From Cinclus cinclus (lineage: Eukaryota > Chordata > Aves > Passeriformes > Cinclidae): a stretch of DNA of 64,000 nt. Below the pieces are notes generated by a model. The model searched no databases, had not been told where the DNA came from, and worked only from the letters and a program-made list of their open reading frames with translations. Within the stretch, counting starts at the first letter, position 1, and every line of letters starts with the position of its first letter. Location: positions 5,112,428-5,176,427 of the forward strand of contig NC_085067.1 in NCBI RefSeq assembly GCF_963662255.1, written 5' to 3'. This document shows positions 61,612 to 64,000 of the stretch, piece by piece. The translations under genes were made by a program, and so were the position numbers.

Positions 61612-61642
<31 letters not shown>
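61612..61642 (+). repeat. Poly(A) tract of 31 A
   Basis: Uninterrupted A, followed by a short A/T run. Confidence 0.95.
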
Positions 61643-61647
<5 letters not shown>

Positions 61648-62564
61648 AAAAAATATATATAAATGTTCCCTGAGAGCTGCTGGAGGGTACCCAGCTCAGT
61701 TTCCAGGGAAAAGCAGGAATGGGAGCAGTGTGGGGAATGACAGGGAGCTGTGTGCACTGCGAGCCCATAAAAACCAGCCTGAGGTGTGGGGAGCAGACCT
61801 TGGAGCATCCCCACTCCTGAGAAACTGCACTCACTGAGTGCTGCAAACAAAACCATGATGGGAAGGTCACTGGAGCAGCATTTTAATACCAAATCCATCC
61901 GTATCCTCCTGACAGAGCTGCCATGAAACAAAGGGAGCAGCTAAAAATCCAGGAGGGATTACTCTGGATTTCCTCATTACTCTGGAAATATCTCAGCGAA
62001 CAACAGGTTAATTATTGGTGCACAACAGAGAAAAACACCCGAGGTGCTGCTGCTGGGATCAGAGGGCTCAGGGGATGATGGCTCTCTCTTCCTTTCAGGA
62101 AAGGGAATGAAATCCTGAATTTCAGTGAGGATCAGTTGGAGCTTTGCTCCATTGCCATGCACTTCACGTCATCCCATTCACTTCTCTCGTTTCACTTCCC
62201 ACCAGGTTTGTTTTAGCTTTGAAATTTCATTCCTTCTGTTTATTTTCTGTCTCCTTGTTTGCCTTTATTCTCTGATTTTAGGAAATTCAATGGGAATTAT
62301 TTTGGCAAGTTTTGGTCCTTCTCACTGCACCACATTTCATCTCTGCGTATTTGTTTGTAGGCCCTCCATTTCAAATGTTCTGGGGTTTTTTTTGCTTTTT
62401 TTTTTTTTGTTCTGTTTTTTTCAATTTCAATTTCATTTTCAGTCGATCCTGGAATGTTTGTTCCACTCTGCCCTCCGATTTCAAGGTTTCATTTCCTTTC
62501 CTGAAAGATGGCACTGCCTTCCCCCTCAACACGCGCAGGGAGGATGAATTCCACTTTTTCCAAG

Positions 62565-62752
62565 TTTTTCACAGAAAGAATAATAAAATGTTGAAATGCT
62601 TTGGCAGGGGATGTGGTGGAGTCACCATCCCTGGATGTGTTTATAAAAAGATTGGATGTGGCACTCGGTGCCATGGCTCAGTTATGGTGTTAGGGCTGGG
62701 TTGGACTCAATTTTAAAGGTCTCTTCCAACCTGGAGATTCTGTGAATTCCAG
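62565..62752 (+). mobile_element. CR1 LINE fragment (forward orientation)
   Basis: Reads agggga-tgtggtggagtcaccatc, then gatgtggcactcggtgccat, gttagggctgggttggactc and ggtctcttccaacctggaga and ends gattctgtga, the sense 3' end of CR1 with a remnant of its terminal repeat. Confidence 0.92.
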
Positions 62753-63589
62753 AGGAGAATTGGGATTTCTCAGGGTAAATCCCCCTTGGAAGCACAGGTC
62801 TCATTCCAGCAGGCACCACTCACCCTCCTCTGTCCTCCTTCTGCTCCCAGGGTGAAACCAGACGTGGATTATTGGGTTATTTATGTCCCACACTGAGCAC
62901 ATCACATCACACTGAGACTTTCCCAGCCTGGATCAGCTGCACCACACCAGATCCCACGGGAAGCAGAGCCCAGCCCAGCCCCTCAGCACTTCTGGAGTGT
63001 CCCTGGGATATTTTTGTCATTCCCTGGGGATTCTCAGCCCTGGGAGCCTGGGGAGGGGTGGCAGGACCCCCTCACATCCAGACCCTGTTGTTCCCTGCAA
63101 ATGTGAATCCCAGGGAAAGGACACGTCGCTCATTAACCACTGCAGGCACAGCACAACTGGGGATATTCTGAATTTTTTGAAGGGATAAAGAGGTGAGGAA
63201 GCAGCAGGGGAGTGCATCCAAGCTCTGCAGGAACAGCTCCGGGATGCAGCGAGGCTGGAGGGACTGAGGTCCCTTCCAAGAGCTCCAAGCAGATGTGAAA
63301 CCACAGATGCAGACCCAGGAGCTGTGCTGGGGATTTCCTGCGAGGATGGATGGCAAGGGGAAAAAGGAAAGTGGCAGAGGAATCAGGAGGATTTAGCAAA
63401 TTACTCAACAACTGCAAAACTCTTTGAAGATGGGAAGGGTGGGATAAAGCTCTTACCCAAATTCCCCAAACTGGGAGATAAACACTCGCTGGACTTTGGC
63501 CAGGAATCCATCCCAGCCCCTGCCACAGAGGAAGAAAAATCACTGGAAAACCTCCTGGCACCTTCCCTATTTACAAAAACCCAACTCCA

Positions 63590-63775
63590 TTTCCTTTCCT
63601 TTTTCCTTTCCTTTCCTTTTTCCTTTCCTCTTTCCTTTCCCCTTTCCTTTCCTTTCCTTTCCTTTCCTTTCCTTTCCTTTCCTTTCCTTTCCTTTCCTTT
63701 CCTTTCCTTTCCTTTCCTTTCCTTTCCTTTCCTTTCCTTTCCTTTCCTTTCCTTTCCTTTCCTTTCCTTTCCTTT
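63590..63775. repeat. (CCTTT)n / (AAAGG)n pentanucleotide array
   Basis: Imperfect for the first 50 bases, then about 27 perfect CCTTT units (63642-63775). Pure polypyrimidine on the plus strand; AAAGG reads on the LRRC75A sense strand. Confidence 0.97.
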
Positions 63776-64000
63776 CACCCATGGGGTGAACCACAGGAGT
63801 TCAGAAGACCCACAGTGTCCTGAGACACCCCAAATCTGGGGAAAAGCATCCCTGCCCTGTGGCACAGCCAAACCAAGGGATGCAGAGCTGCCCCAGCAAG
63901 GTCACCGTGCTGGGAGCAGCCAAAGCAAACTTGGAGCTCAGCAGCAAAAGGACAAACTCCAAGAAATAACCTGCCAAGGCAGCTGTGATGCTGCAGACAG

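Larger units (their letters stand above)
51890..64000 (-). other. LRRC75A upstream intron, running off the window
   Basis: More than 12 kb without a recognisable LRRC75A exon. Contains microsatellites, a CCAAAT-type minisatellite (59071-59430), one CR1 fragment (62565-62752), an AAAGG/CCTTT array at the right end and one possible plus-strand exon (58865-58946). Confidence 0.65.

Noticed and set aside
61388..61931. Minus-strand frames of 107-160 codons with a Phe run
   Set aside because: Phe run is the reverse of the poly(A) tract; remainder has no conserved pattern.
63401..63871. Lys/Gly/Glu-rich 156-codon frame on the minus strand
   Set aside because: Translation of the AAAGG pentanucleotide array.
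52000..64000. The preceding LRRC75A exon (expected peptide near LARYIHCPKP)
   Set aside because: I scanned the minus strand for it and found no match, so it is taken to lie past the right edge. A short diverged exon could still have been missed.

Overview
This is vertebrate nuclear DNA, almost certainly from a bird and probably a songbird. Exons are short with GT-AG introns, there are CpG-island promoters, and the interspersed repeats I recognise are CR1 LINE fragments of avian type. Several minisatellites and short tandem arrays occur, mostly in the right half. There are no bacterial, phage or plasmid features. Species and chromosome are inferred; the gene identities come from reading the translated exons and snoRNA cores.

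Layout. (1) 1-2.9 kb: flank with one CR1 fragment. (2) 2.9-20.7 kb: complete NCBP3 gene on the plus strand (nuclear cap-binding protein subunit 3, formerly C17orf85/ELG). It has 13 coding exons from 3523 to 17872 that join without a frame break into 601 codons, then a likely long 3' UTR. (3) 21.0-23.3 kb: a compact spliced snoRNA host gene on the plus strand. It has a TATA box, a 5'TOP-like start, at least six short exons, SNORD49 in one intron and SNORD65 in another. This is the avian counterpart of SNHG29 (LRRC75A-AS1). (4) 23.3-32.4 kb: intergenic or UTR sequence with one CR1 fragment. (5) 32.4-64 kb: the 3' part of LRRC75A on the minus strand. The last coding exon (33955-34537) and the exon before it (51777-51889) are present; the N-terminal exons lie beyond the right edge. 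Its introns hold nearly all of the tandem repeats.

Function. NCBP3 binds capped mRNA and links it to export and processing factors. SNHG29 delivers two C/D-box snoRNAs that direct 2'-O-methylation of rRNA. LRRC75A is a poorly understood leucine-rich-repeat protein. SNHG29 and LRRC75A converge tail to tail, as in mammals. NCBP3 next to them joins two loci that are separate on human 17p (17p13.2 and 17p11.2, from memory).

I found no clearly new genetic system. The points most worth following up are a Kozak-perfect micro-ORF spliced across two SNHG29 exons, the very short gap between NCBP3 and SNHG29, and a cluster of higher-order tandem repeats inside the LRRC75A introns.
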